From Corydoras sp. C115 (Eukaryota > Chordata > Actinopteri > Siluriformes > Callichthyidae), in the NCBI GenBank assembly GCA_019802505.1, contig JAFMOC010000226.1, forward strand, positions 145,001 through 209,000: a stretch of DNA of 64,000 nucleotides, given 5' to 3'. Position 1 is the first letter of the stretch; every line of letters starts with the position of its first letter. The position numbers were made by a program, and so were the translations under genes. Positions 1-10,118 of the stretch are shown piece after piece. The notes beneath the pieces are model-generated. The model had not been told where the DNA came from and did not search any database. It saw only the letters and a list, made by a program, of their open reading frames with translations.

Positions 1-218
1 AAGATTATGAATGAAAGGACTTGATGTATTGATTGACTTGTTTATTGCTAGATATTATATTCTTGTTTTTTTTATAATTTGAAGTTTTAACACTGTTCAG
101 CACTTCGTTGCAGCTGTTGTTTTTAAAATGCTTTATAAATAAAATTGAGTTGAGATTTTGAGATTGTATATATTTTTTTTCCCATAAGGTAAATCTTGGT
201 TCTATATTTTCTTTTAAG

Positions 219-315
219 GATGAAAAAGTGTTTCAACTTGAATCTGAGCAAATAGAAAGCGGCCGAGGAAAATCCCCCTTCCATCCCAACAGCCCCACCA
301 CATCCATCAAGTCCG
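219..315 (+). CDS. sema3e: sema3e exon (Sema domain, GRGKSPFHP segment)
   Basis: Acceptor TTTTAAG at 212-218 and donor GTACGA at 316. It reads D-E-K-V-F-Q-L-E-S-E from the first base (phase 0) and contains SGRGKSPFHP, the class-3 semaphorin 'GRGK-P-DP' stretch. It ends one base into a codon, which matches the two-base start of the next exon. The usual Asp of 'DP' is His here. This is the first exon visible in the window; a phase-0 donor must lie upstream. Confidence 0.82.
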
Positions 316-346
316 GTACGAACCTCAGATTTCACCTTTAATGTTC

Positions 347-385
<39 letters not shown>

Positions 386-2361
386 CACTTTGTTCTGTTA
401 GTTACATGTTGCTAAAAACCCGGGATTGGAAAGTCCAGGGTGCATTTGCCTTTTGAACGCGTGGTGTGTTGATTTTACCCACGTGGGGGGGAGTGGGGGT
501 GCATTTTGGGCGAGTTTGGAGTGCCATGTCACTTACGACAAGTGGAATAAATGAAAGCGTGGAATTGTGCTTGATGTGTGTGACTGCAGCTGCGCCACTT
601 GTTGCGTGCAGCTGTTTTTTTTAAAGGCAGTGTGTGTGTGTTGTAGTGAGCCGTATATTTAAAGACACGCCGACCCGGCGGGCCGATCCTGCAGTGCTTT
701 ACATCAGCCCTGCGCTCACAGGATGGCCGCGCGAGAACATTTTTTACTGATAACTAGATTTAAATAATTATATAATTCATATTTCTTTACACAATAACGT
801 ATTGGAAGTGTGTCGTGTGTTTAATTAAAGTCGAGTGTGTACGTCACTGTGCGCTGAAGAGAGAGAGAGAGAGAGAGAGAGAGACGCCGTGTTTAATTAT
901 ACAGCACTTACCGTGTGAATTATTCTCATTAATTCAATCATCTGTTATCTTCAGCTTAATCCTCTACTAGGGTTGGGGGGGGGTTCTCCATGCCCATGCC
1001 CATCTAGGGGAGAACATTTCAGGATGCCAATCTTGACACACTTTATGGGGCAATTTGGAGCATTTAATTTACCTTGAATCCATGTCTTTGGACTGTGGGA
1101 GGAAACCGGAGAACCCCGAGGAACCCCACACGGACTCGGGGAGGACATGCAAACTCCACCCAGATCGGGGTTCGAACCTGGATCCCCAGAGCTGAGAGGA
1201 GAACATGCTAAACCACTATGAATGTGAATTTAAGAGTATAAATTAAAATACAGAACACGAATTTGTGAAATTGTGAACAGAACGTTATCAGGATGTTATG
1301 AGAACACTGGGTCTCTCTCTCTCTCTCTCTCTCATTCTGTCCTTGCCTCTCTCACCCTCTTTCTGTCTCTCTCACTCTGTTTCTCTGTCTTTTCCTCTCG
1401 CTCATTCTCATACACTCACTCCTTCTCTCTCTCTCTCTTAATTAAATTTTTAATTTTAATATAATTTAATTTAATTTTAAAGGCTTTATTTGCATGACAA
1501 ATTATACATTCGTATTGCACAAAGCTGGTTTACAAAATAAAACTAAAACAATTACAAATTTACAAAATTAAAAAATGTACATAATATACAAATACAATGA
1601 AATAGTATAAAATATACATATATATTTAAATGTTTAAATAAAATTACAGGGGTGTGTGTGTGTGTGTGTCTCACCATCCCCAGCACCCTCTCTCACCCTC
1701 TTTCTGTCTCTCTCACTCTGTTTCTCTCTCTTTTCCTCTCGCTCATTCTCATACTCCATGTCTCTCTCTCTCTCTCTCACCATCCCCAGCACCCTCTCTC
1801 GCCCCACCTTCCCTCCCTCCATCTATCGAGTTCTAAGTGCTCTCCGGCTCAATAAAGAGACGTGTTTGTTTTCGGCCTCAGGCAGCTCTCTATTAAAACT
1901 ATTCAGCCATTCAGCATTTCTCCTCCTGAATCCACACGCGAGCTCGTTAGGTCTCATCCATCAGCTCTCTCAGATCAACGCCACCACGGAGCCGGAGAAA
2001 TTAGCAGATTGTTAATTGGTGATGAGCTCTTTTTTCTGCTGAGTCAGTGTTTAAAGCTGAGCGTTCATTTTGTGAAGCTCATCCCTCTGAACGCTGCAGG
2101 TCCTCAGGATGACAGTCTTTATTCTGGGTGTGAGTTTTCAGATTGTCCCACTGCTGCCACCTGGTGGTGGGTTTTAGCACAGCGAAGTTTTACATTGTGA
2201 TCAGATGATAAGATGAAAATATAAAAACTAGAAAACAGTATTATGTAGAGCATCAGTCCGAGCTTTATTAGAGCTGACTGTATTATAAATAGTGGAGACG
2301 GGTCAAAGGCGGGTCAGTAGTTCATTGTGAGTGACACGTCGTCTGTGCTGTGGGTCAACAG
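316..2361 (+). other. sema3e intron with microsatellites and low-complexity DNA
   Basis: This intron contains a (TTA)n run at 349-384, a (GA)n run at 858-883, a SINE copy at about 944-1216, CT-rich low-complexity DNA at 1312-1440 and 1680-1830, an AT-rich stretch at 1440-1640 and a (GT)n run at 1652-1669. The open frames over the CT-rich tract (1273-2015) are simple repeat, not genes. The remaining sequence (385-850, 1860-2300) shows no coding signal. Confidence 0.6.
944..1216 (-). mobile_element. SINE copy, divergent
   Basis: Reverse-strand copy of the dispersed tRNA-derived SINE (see 13,227-13,590 for a clear example). The tail-side 'cttaatcctctactagggt' and body 'ggactgtgggaggaaaccgg' are recognisable; the tRNA-like head has been eroded. 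Confidence 0.8.
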
Positions 2362-2478
2362 GAGAGCAGCTGTTTATCGGACTCCACACCGATTACTGGG
2401 AGAACGATGCGGCGCTCTACAGACTCGGCAGCCACAGCTACACCCGAACCGAAGTGGGAGACAGACAGCAGCTGAATG
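2362..2478 (+). CDS. sema3e: sema3e exon (Sema domain, LHTDYWENDAALYR)
   Basis: Acceptor CAACAG at 2356-2361; donor is the weak GTATTT at 2479. With one base carried from the previous exon it reads G-E-Q-L-F-I-G-L-H-T-D-Y-W-E-N-D-A-A-L-Y-R and ends in phase 1 after L-N. Sema3E uniquely has Y-W-x-N-D-A-A-L-F-R here, where other class-3 members have D-F-M-G-x-D. The donor lies inside a target-site duplication made by a SINE that begins six bases into the intron. Confidence 0.9.
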
Positions 2479-2849
2479 GTATTTACATCCATCCATCCAT
2501 TATCGTCCACTTCATCCTCTACCAGGGGCGCAGGGGGGGTTCCCCATGCCCATCCAGAGGAGAACGCCTCAGGAGCTGGACAGATACACCCAGGACAGGA
2601 CGACAATCTATCGCTGGACACACACTCACACATACAGACACACTCTATATGGGGCAATTTGGAGAATTCAATTGACCTTGATCCATGTTTTTGGACTGTG
2701 GGAGGAAACCGGAGAACCCAGAGGAAACCCACATGGACACGGGGAGGACATGGAAACTCCACCCAGATTGGGTTTCCAACCGGAAGTCCTTAGCACTGAG
2801 AGGAGAACATACCAAACACTAAGCCACCGTGCCGCCCTGAATGGTATTT
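2472..2849. repeat. Target-site duplication CTGAATGGTATTT spanning the splice donor
   Basis: CTGAATGGTATTT occurs exactly at 2472-2484 and 2837-2849, flanking a SINE. A third, diverged copy (GAATGGTGTTT) lies at 3191-3201 after a second SINE. The first copy contains the exon end and the GT donor at 2479, so each insertion copied the 5' splice site. Confidence 0.85.
2485..2836 (-). mobile_element. SINE copy at splice donor, full length
   Basis: Reverse-strand copy. The tail (ATCC)n begins at 2485 and the tRNA-like head ends 'gccaccgtgccgcc' at 2836. It is bounded by the 13-bp duplication CTGAATGGTATTT. Confidence 0.9.
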
Positions 2850-3190
2850 CCATCCATCCATTATCTTCCACTTTATCCTCTATTAGGGTCGCGGGGGGGG
2901 GGTTCCCCATGCCCATCCAGAGGAGAAGGTTTCGGCTGCTGGGCAGATACACCCAGGACAGGGCGCCAATCTATCGCTGGGCACACACTCACTCACACAG
3001 ACACACTTTATATGGGGCAATCGGAGAATTCAATTGACCTTGATCCATGTTTTTTGGACTGTGGGAGAAAACCGGAGAACCCGGAGGACACCCACGCGGA
3101 CATGGGGAGGACATGGAAACTCCACCCAGTTTGGGATTCGAACTGGGAATCCCTAGTGCTGAGAGGAGAACATGCCAAACACTTAGACAT
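2850..3190 (-). mobile_element. SINE copy, second insertion at the same site
   Basis: Reverse-strand copy directly following the previous one after another GAATGGTATTT. The head end is diverged ('ccaaacacttagacat'). Two insertions, or a duplication of one, at the same target. Confidence 0.85.
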
Positions 3191-4050
3191 GAATGGTGTT
3201 TCCTTTGAATTTCATTTGAATTGTTTCATCCTGTTTCTGATTTCTTTGGTAAATAAAAAATTAAAAACCGACTTCTGGGAGATCCTGGGCCTACATGCAT
3301 GTCCTCCCCGTGCCAGCAAGGGTTCCTGTCATCATCCCGCATTCCAAAGACACATGGCGTTGGGTGAACCGGAGATACCCGGACTGTTTCCTGTTGGGAA
3401 ATGTCCGTGGACTCTGTCCCGCCGTTAACCTTCAGAATGAATAAAAGCGAGAGAGAGTGAACGTCCCATGAGGAGACGTCCCGTCGTCCATCAGCGTCAT
3501 TAAGGAGGTTTGATGTGCGAGTTCAGGGCGTCACGCTGGGGCGTTGGTTTACAGCCAGACATCCTGTCTTTCTGCTGCCGCAACGAAGCGTTTTCATAAA
3601 ATAACTTCAAACGCATTATTAATCAGATCAATCAATTTCGGGTTAAAGCCTCAGCTTTACATAAACATCAGAGTGTCGGCCTTTAAATAACACAAAGGAG
3701 CTTTGTGTGTCAGAATCCCGCAGTATGCTCTCCACCTGTAGGGGTCCTCTGGTCGTCTGAGCCCCCCCGCCGACCGGCCATTAATCACAGCGAGCAGAAC
3801 AAAGCCCCCGTCCGTCCGTCCGTCCGTGCACGTCCACGCTCTCCGTCTCCAGCAGACGCGGTGCCGCATCAGCCGGCCCGGAACCAAGAACGCTCAGCAC
3901 CATGGAAACCGTTACTGTATGCGGACGTGTGGGACGCCTCACACACATCATTCATTTGGTTGTCGTTGGGCGTCGAGTAAATAATCAAATCCATCAGCGA
4001 AGCTGAGGAAGCCTACGTCGTTAGTTTGCGTTAATTAGATTCTATTCCAG

Positions 4051-4331
4051 GGCGGCACGGTGGCTTAGTGGTTTGGCATGTTCTCCTCTCAGCGCTAGGG
4101 ATTCCCGGTTCGAATCCCCATCTGGGTGGAGTTTCCATGTCTCCATGTCGTCCGCGTGGGTGTCCTCCAGGTTCTCCGGTTTACTCCCACAGTCCAAAAA
4201 CATGGATCAAGTCAACTGAGTTCTCCAAAATTGCCCCATATAGAGTGTGTCTGTGTGAGTGAGTGTGTGTCCAGCGATAGATTGCCCCCCTGTCCTGGGT
4301 GCTGTCCAGCGCCCGAAACGTTCTCCCCTGA
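4051..4331 (+). mobile_element. SINE copy, 3' truncated
   Basis: Starts GGCGGCACGGTGGCTTAGTGG with A-box-like TGGCTTAGTGG and B-box GGTTCGAATCC. It breaks off after the 'cgttctcccctg' motif and runs into another dispersed repeat. Confidence 0.87.
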
Positions 4332-4550
4332 GCATTTATTCATAGAGCGTTTTTTATAATAGTACGTCATCACAAAGCAGCTTTACAAAGTTTAAAACCG
4401 AAGCAACAGCGGCAAGACAAAACTCCCTGTTATGTTGTTATTATAATGAAGAAACCTTGTGAGGACCGAGGCTCAGTGGGGGACCCATCCTCCTTGAGCA
4501 GTACCAACAGTGCCACCACCACCACCACCACCACGTCAGTGTCACTGCAG
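4332..4550 (+). repeat. Second dispersed repeat family ('aactccctgtt')
   Basis: Contains 'cacaaagcagctttacaaa', 'ggcaagacaaaactccctgt', 'gaagaaaccttgtgaggacc' and 'cctccttgagcagtacc'. A closely similar copy lies at 25,590-25,800, and reverse-strand fragments lie at 31,776-31,890 and 32,264-32,395. The wording resembles a repeat common in otophysan genomes; this is from memory, not a search. Confidence 0.7.
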
Positions 4551-4767
4551 TATGAGAATGACCGACCACGCACATAAAGGTTCCTGTAGGGGTTCTGTGA
4601 ACAGTAGAACGACAAAATGCATCATGGGAAATGAAGTCGAGGGAATGGACATTGAGTGTCAACTAAAAAAAGACAAACAACCCTCACAGCCCACAGGACC
4701 ACACCCGGTGCTCAGGACAACGAAACATTAAGGTCTATAACGTGAGTTTTGCATGTTCTCCCCTCAG

Positions 4768-4910
4768 AACCCAAGTTCGTGGGGTCAGTGGTGATCCCTG
4801 ATAACGACGACGCTGCCGATGACAAGGTTTACTTCTTCTTCACGGAGAAAGTCAGCAGCATGGAGCCGGGGAACAAAGCCGTGTACAGCAGGGTGGCTCG
4901 CGTCTGCGCC
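4768..4910 (+). CDS. sema3e: sema3e exon (DDKVYFFFTEK...YSRVARVCA)
   Basis: Acceptor CCCCTCAG at 4760-4767, donor GTGAGT at 4911. It completes a Glu codon (E-P-K-F-V) and contains the class-3 hallmark DDKVYFFFTE and KAVYSRVARVCA. It ends in phase 0 just before N-D of the next exon. These are core blades of the Sema propeller. Confidence 0.95.
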
Positions 4911-4996
4911 GTGAGTGTGCTGCTCGTTAAGTCTCCTCCGGAACGACGGAACCGCCCCGGGGTCTGCAGTTACAGCCCCTCCGTCTTCTCTTTCAG

Positions 4997-5111
4997 AATG
5001 ACCAGGGGGGGCAGAGGATGCTGGTGAACAGGTGGAGCTCCTTCCTTAAAGCCCGACTGATCTGCTCGGTGGCCGGACACAACGGCATCGACACGCACTT
5101 CGACGAGCTCG
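4997..5111 (+). CDS. sema3e: sema3e exon (QRMLVNRWSSFLKARLICS)
   Basis: Acceptor TCTTTCAG, donor GTGAGA at 5112. Only 86 bp of intron separates it from the previous exon. It encodes N-D-Q-G-G-Q-R-M-L-V-N-R-W and FLKARLICSV followed by NGIDTHFDEL, one of the best-conserved class-3 Sema stretches. It ends in phase 1. Confidence 0.95.
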
Positions 5112-5289
5112 GTGAGACCTCATCGGTTGTCCTGTAGCCTATCCCGGTCATTCATCATTCCATTTACTGTATTTATGTATGATAATAACAAAAAGCCTTT
5201 GTTTTAAAGATCATGTGAATGGGCCTTCCCCAAACTGTTTCCACAAAATGCATGGCATCAACGTCATGACAAAACCCTGAGTGTATTTA

Positions 5290-5641
5290 TCCATCCATTA
5301 GCTTCTGCTTTATCCTCTATTAGGATCACGGTGGGGGGGTGGGGTTCCCCATGCCCATCCAGGGGAGAACGTTTCGGGCGCTGGGCAGATACTCCCAGGA
5401 CAGGACGCCAATCTATCACTGGACACACACTCACTCACACAGACACACTCTATATGGGGCAATTTGGAGAATTCAATTGACTTGATCCATGTTTTTGGAC
5501 TGTGGGAGGAAAGCGGAGAACCCGGAGGAAACCCACACGGACACAGGGAGAACATGCAAACTCCACCAAGAATGGGATTCGACCCGGGAATCCCCAGCGC
5601 TGAGAGAAGAACATGCTAAACCACTAAGCCATCGTGCCGCC
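5290..5641 (-). mobile_element. SINE copy with 13-bp TSD
   Basis: Reverse-strand full-length copy bounded by CTGAGTGTATTTA at 5277-5289 and 5642-5654. Confidence 0.9.
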
Positions 5642-5664
5642 CTGAGTGTATTTAATCCTCTGTC

Positions 5665-5796
5665 CATCCATCCATTATCTTCTGCTTTATCCTTTAGGGT
5701 CGTGGGGGGGGGGGTTCCCCATGCCCATCCAGGGGAGAACATTTCGGGCGCTGGGCAGATAGACCCAGGACAGGGTGCCAATCTATCGCTGGGCAC

Positions 5797-5849
<53 letters not shown>

Positions 5850-6038
5850 ATATGGGGCAATTTGGAGAACTCAATTGACTTGATCCATGTTTTTGGACTG
5901 TGGGAGGAAACCGGAGAACCCGGAGGAAACCCACATGGACACGGGGAGGACATGGAAACTCCACCCAGACAGGGATTTGACCCGTGAATCCCCAGCGCGG
6001 AGAGGAGAACATGCTAAACCACTAAGCCACCGTGTCGC
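5665..6038 (-). mobile_element. SINE copy carrying an internal (CA)n expansion
   Basis: Reverse-strand copy. The 'gtgtgagtgagtgtgtg' part of the element has expanded to a (CA)n run at 5797-5846, showing how one microsatellite type here is born from the SINE. Confidence 0.87.
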
Positions 6039-6136
6039 CTGCACAGAACCCAGTTATTTGTAATTATTTAAATTGCTCTGATTTGAATCTGTGTGCTTCG
6101 CCCTCATCACCGGAACGTCACATCGTTCACGTTCTG

Positions 6137-6700
6137 TACCCAGTGTTCTATACAGGGTTCTGTACAGTGTTCTATACAGGGTTCTGTACAGTGTTGTATA
6201 CAGTGTTCTGTACAGTGTTGTATACAGTGTTCTGTACAGTGTTCTGTACAGTGTTCTATACAGTGTTCTGTAGGGTGTTGTATACAGTGTTGTATACAGT
6301 GTTGTATACAGTGTTGTATACAGTGTTCTATACAGTGTTCTGTACAGTGTTCTGTACAGTGTTGTATACAGTGTTCTATACAGTGTTCTGTACAGTGTTC
6401 TATACAGTGTTCTATACAGTGTTCTGTACAGTGTTCTGTACAGTGTTCTATAAAGTGTTCTATACAGTGTTGTATACAGTGTTCTGTACAATGTTGTATA
6501 CAGTGTTGTATACAGTGTTGTATACAGTGTTCTGTACAGTGTTGTATACAGTGTTCTATACAGTGTTCTGTACAGTGTTCTATACAGTGTTCTATACAGT
6601 GTTCTATACGGTGTTCTATACAGTGTTGTATACAGTGTTCTGTACAGTGTCCTGTACAGTGTTCTATACAGTGTTCTGTACAGTGTTCCGTACGGTGCAC
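6137..6700. repeat. 12-bp minisatellite, about 47 units
   Basis: Tandem units of the form cagtgttctata / cagtgttctgta / cagtgttgtata in a sema3e intron. Because the unit is 12 bp, several frames on both strands are open (Cys/Tyr-Thr-Val-Phe on plus, Thr-Leu-Tyr-Arg on minus); these are repeat shadows, not genes. Nearly every unit boundary contains an 8-bp perfect palindrome, CTGTACAG or TGTATACA. Confidence 0.95.
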
Positions 6701-6748
6701 AGTCCATCAGAGCTGGTATTTATTTGATTTGTTCCTGTCTTTAAACAG

Positions 6749-6818
6749 AGGACGTGTTCGTTCTCAAAAAGAAGGACGAGAAGAATCCAGAGATCTTCGG
6801 TTTGTTCAGTACGACCAG
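6749..6818 (+). CDS. sema3e: sema3e exon (DEKNPEIFGLFST)
   Basis: Acceptor TTAAACAG at 6741-6748, donor GTGAGT at 6819. It reads (E)-D-V-F-V-L-K-K-K-D-E-K-N-P-E-I-F-G-L-F-S-T-T. It is 70 bp, starts after one carried base and ends two bases into a codon. It matches the short class-3 exon 'DVFLL..KNPVIFGLF'. Confidence 0.92.
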
Positions 6819-6940
6819 GTGAGTTCCTCAGACTCAGCACAGCGCATGCACAGGTACACATCACATCACGTGATACAGCTCAACGCTTATAAGGCAGAGC
6901 CTGTTGCAGCCAGCAGAGGTCACTGTTACACCGTGTTCAT

Positions 6941-7172
6941 TCATTATCATCTGCTTAATCCTTTATTAGAGTTGCAATTGGGGGGGGGTTCCCCATGCCC
7001 ATGCCCATGCCCATCCAGGGGAGAACGTTTCAGGCCCAGGACAGGGTGCTGGGCACACACTCACTCTCACACGCGCGCACACACACACACACACATACAC
7101 ACGCACACTATATGGGGCAATTTAGAGCATTCAATTCACCTCGAACCCATGTTTTTGGACTGTGGGAGGATT
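6941..7172 (-). mobile_element. SINE copy, head missing
   Basis: Reverse-strand fragment from 'ttatcatctgcttaatcc' to 'ggactgtgggagga'. It has a tandemly repeated 'cccatg' and an inserted (CA)n run. Confidence 0.82.
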
Positions 7173-7239
7173 TTTAGTTTAAAAAAATGTATTAAACTTA
7201 ACAATATACTCGAGGAAATGTCACTATAAATATTTTTTT

Positions 7240-7556
7240 GCTTAATCCTATATTAGGGTCATGGGGTTGTGGGGGGGTTCCCCATGCCCATCCAGGGGAG
7301 AACGTTTCGGGCGCTGGGCAGATACACCCAGGACAGGGGGGCAATCTATCACTGAGCACACACTCACTCACACACACACAGACACACTCTATATGGGGCA
7401 ATTTGGAGAATTCAATTGACCTTGATCCCTGTTTTTTGGACTGTGGGAGGAAACCGGAGAACCCGGAGGAACCCCACGTGGACATGGGGAGAACATGCAA
7501 ACTCCACCCAGATTGGGATTGGGAGAAGCCAACCAATAAGCCACCATGCCCATCCT
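7240..7556 (-). mobile_element. SINE copy
   Basis: Reverse-strand copy starting near 'gcttaatcctatattagggtc' and ending 'aagccaccatgcc'. The B-box region is partly lost. Confidence 0.83.
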
Positions 7557-7732
7557 ATAAGTTGCCTCCAAAAATACAACAATGTATACAACTTACATCA
7601 TCAAAATGCCCCACTGCAGAGTTAAAACCATGGTTTTCTGAGGGGCAACCTGCTGAAAAACAGCAAACAGAATTTACAGATGAATAAAATTTATGTAGAA
7701 CGTGAGATAAGACCCCGTCTCCTGTTCTCCAG

Positions 7733-7877
7733 TGCCGTGTTTAAAGGGTACGCAGTGTGTGTGTATAAGATGGAAGAGATCCGAGCTGCGTTCAACGGGC
7801 CGTTCGCACATCGAGAACATTCCAACCAACACTGGAGCGTGTACGAAGGCAAAGTTCCCTTCCCTCGGCCCGGATCG
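7733..7877 (+). CDS. sema3e: sema3e exon (GYAVCVYKMEEIRAAFNGPF)
   Basis: Acceptor TTCTCCAG, donor GTGAGT at 7878. It encodes S-A-V-F-K-G-Y-A-V-C-V-Y, then RAAFNGPFAH and KVPFPRPGS, and ends in phase 0. RAAFNGPFAH is the Sema3E wording. The last 27 bases plus the donor and adjoining intron are tandemly duplicated just downstream, giving an alternative in-frame donor at 7950. Confidence 0.93.
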
Positions 7878-7992
7878 GTGAGTCCTCCTCCTCCTCATCC
7901 TCACCCTCCATCTCATGTTCTCAAAGTTCCCTTCCCTCGCCCCGGATCGGTGAGTCCTCCTCCTCATCCTCACCCTCCATCTCATGTTCTCA
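7851..7992 (+). repeat. 72-bp tandem duplication of exon end and splice donor
   Basis: Unit 1 starts at 7851 and unit 2 at 7923, almost identical (one CCT triplet shorter). Each unit carries KVPFPRPGS codons followed by TCG|GTGAGTCC. Use of the second donor (exon end 7949) adds exactly 24 codons with no stop. Confidence 0.92.
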
Positions 7993-8105
7993 TGTCTCTG
8001 GGAGTTCGTGATGTCATAATCTGGGCTTTAAACCTGTGATCTGTATTCAGAATTCTTTTTTAAATGAATTTATTGTTATTTTATTTTTTATTATGTTTCC
8101 CTCAG

Positions 8106-8328
8106 TGTGCCAGTAAGGTCAACGGAGGTCAGTTCTCCAGTTCTAAAGGCTACCCCGATGAGGTTCTGCGCTTCGTGCGCTCCCATCCGCTGATGTATCT
8201 CCCGGTGCAGCCGGTCCACAAGCGGCCCATCCTGCTGGACACCGATGGAGAACGCCGGCTGACGGAGATCGCCGTGGACCGAGTGGAGGCCGAGGATGGA
8301 CATTACAACGTCCTGTTTATTGGAACCG
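8106..8328 (+). CDS. sema3e: sema3e exon (CASKVNGG...VDRVEAEDGHYNVLFIGT)
   Basis: Acceptor TCCCTCAG, donor GTAATC at 8329. It encodes C-A-S-K-V-N-G-G, YPDEVLRFVRSHPLMY, HKRPILLDTDGE and AVDRVEAEDGHYNVLFIGT. The 74 codons plus one base cover the Sema blades just before the PSI domain. CASKVNGG is shared with Sema3E. Confidence 0.95.
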
Positions 8329-8437
8329 GTAATCATTATTAATGACCTGACTTTTAGCTGACAGAAGCTCGTTTCTGTTCTTTAAACGAATGGAACGTCC
8401 TGATTTTGATCTGATGTTAAACCCCGTGTTTGTTCAG

Positions 8438-8529
8438 ATGACTCGGTCGTCTTGAAACTGATCACCATCTTTAACAAAGAAGCGAACACAATCGAGGAAG
8501 TGCTTTTAGAGGAGCTGCAGGTGTTTAAG
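8438..8529 (+). CDS. sema3e: sema3e exon (VVLKLITIFNKE...LLEELQVFK)
   Basis: Acceptor TGTTCAG, donor GTGAAG at 8530. It reads (D)-D-S-V-V-L-K-L-I-T-I-F-N-K-E and ends L-E-E-L-Q-V-F-K in phase 0, the late Sema strand before the short linker exon. Confidence 0.93.
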
Positions 8530-8615
8530 GTGAAGAGGGGTTAATGATTTTAATGTGAGCTTCATACACTGTGTATAAATATATTTATAATATATAAACT
8601 CTCTTTTTCTCATAG

Positions 8616-8657
8616 GTCCCCGTCCCCATCACAGAGATCCTCATCTCCACCAAAAGA
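8616..8657 (+). CDS. sema3e: sema3e 42-bp microexon-like exon (VPVPITEILISTKR)
   Basis: Acceptor TTCTCATAG, donor GTAAGA at 8658. It is exactly 14 codons, phase 0 at both ends: V-P-V-P-I-T-E-I-L-I-S-T-K-R, matching Sema3E 'VPTPILSMEISSKR'. It is too short to find by open frames alone. Confidence 0.92.
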
Positions 8658-8696
8658 GTAAGACACTGATTCTGTTTATCATCCATCCATTCAGAA

Positions 8697-9175
8697 ACTT
8701 CAGTGCTTCAGTTCTACCATTTTATTGTTTAATTATTATTTTTTTATTATTTAATTTTATTTTATTGTTTTTTTTTTAATTAATTAATTTATTTTTGTTT
8801 TATTTTTTTTTAATTTAATTTATTTTTTATTAAATTGTTTTATTTAATTTTTTGTTATTTTATTATTTTGTTTTATTTTACTGTTTCTTATTGTTTTATT
8901 TCATTGTTTTATTTTATTTTTTGTGTTATTTAATTTTTTTGTTTTATTTTACTGTTTATTATTATTTTATTTGATTTTGTTTTATTTATTATTTTTTTAT
9001 ATATTTTATTTTATTGTTTAATTTTATGGTTTTATTTGATGTTGTTTTATTTCACTGTTTCTTACTGTTTTATTTTACTGTTTAATTTTATTATTTTATT
9101 AGATTTTATTGTTTTATTTAATTGTTTTATTTTTTTTATTATTATCATTGTTTAATTTATTCAGAATACAGAATT
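8697..9175. repeat. T-rich low-complexity tract
   Basis: About 480 bp made almost only of TTTTA/TTTTAT variants within a sema3e intron. It has no coding potential. Confidence 0.85.
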
Positions 9176-9261
9176 CTCTCATACATCTTGCATAACGGAT
9201 TATAATGAGCTATTTTAATTATTTTTTTTAATTCACGTTCCGTTTGTATTTCTTTTTAAAG

Positions 9262-9425
9262 CAACAGCTGTATGTCGGTTCAGAGTTGGGGGTAACGCAG
9301 GTGAAGGTGCATCAGTGCGGCCTGTACGGCTCCGCCTGCGCCGACTGCTGCCTGGCAAGAGACCCGTATTGCGCCTGGGATGGACACACCTGCTCCAGAT
9401 ATTACCCCGCTGGTGTCTACAAGAG
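9262..9425 (+). CDS. sema3e: sema3e exon (PSI domain)
   Basis: Acceptor TTTTTAAAG at 9253-9261, donor GTACCT at 9426. It starts Q-Q-L-Y-V-G-S-E and carries the PSI cysteine knot: CGLYGSACADCCLARDPYC, then AWDGHTCSRYYP. It ends two bases into a codon (K-R). CCLARDPYCAWDG is near-invariant in class-3 semaphorins. Confidence 0.96.
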
Positions 9426-9671
9426 GTACCTACACCCACAACTCCACCCCCTCACATGCACCAGCACCAGACTGCAGGCTTCGATCAAAAAAATTAATAA
9501 ATAAAATCAGTCTCAGCATCATTAAATACAGACTCAGTATCTTACAGTGTATCAGACGCTTATCCGGCGCGACGTACAGAAGCTGAGACGTGACCCGGTC
9601 CGATCCGCCGAGGGTAAAGGGTCCGGCCCAGGGCTTCCACTGCAGCAGTCTGACGTCTGATCAGATTAGGA

Positions 9672-9716
<45 letters not shown>

Positions 9717-9923
9717 GAAAGTTGAGAGCTTGTCGGCTTTTGTGCGGACGCAACGGCTCTGCGTTTCACAGAAAAGTGCAGAGATGATTTTAATTACCGC
9801 CATTAGAGGCTGGAGGACGAACGTGTGGTCCTGATGAGAGCGCAGAGTCTCACCTCACCACCTGCCGTCTCATTTCTCCCACTCATCACCTTCTGTTTCA
9901 CTGCCTCACAATGGCTCCCGAAC

Positions 9924-9984
<61 letters not shown>

Positions 9985-10075
9985 ATTTTATTTGCACTCT
10001 TTTATCCGATCAGTCATGGTGTGTGATGATTGAAAGTCTGCTTCTCAGGAAGACTGTGTCTCAGGGCCTGTGCAT

Positions 10076-10118
<43 letters not shown>

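Noticed and set aside
1273..2015. Ser/Leu-rich open frames
   Set aside because: CT-rich low-complexity DNA and microsatellite.
2327..3428. Several frames of 90-236 codons in both directions with 'CPSRGER' or 'SGFLPQSKNMD' words
   Set aside because: These words recur at dozens of places because they are translations of the SINE. Only 2362-2478 is a true exon.
4624..4660. ATG reading M-G-N-E-V-E-G, similar to the Piccolo/Bassoon N-terminus
   Set aside because: It lies in a sema3e intron next to a dispersed repeat, more than 22 kb before piccolo, with only four matching residues and no donor in phase. Taken as chance.
6032..7229. Long open frames on both strands (Cys-Ile-Gln, Thr-Val-Phe-Tyr and Thr-Leu-Tyr-Arg repeats)
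   Set aside because: They are translations of a 12-bp minisatellite in a sema3e intron; open frames on both strands follow from the unit length.
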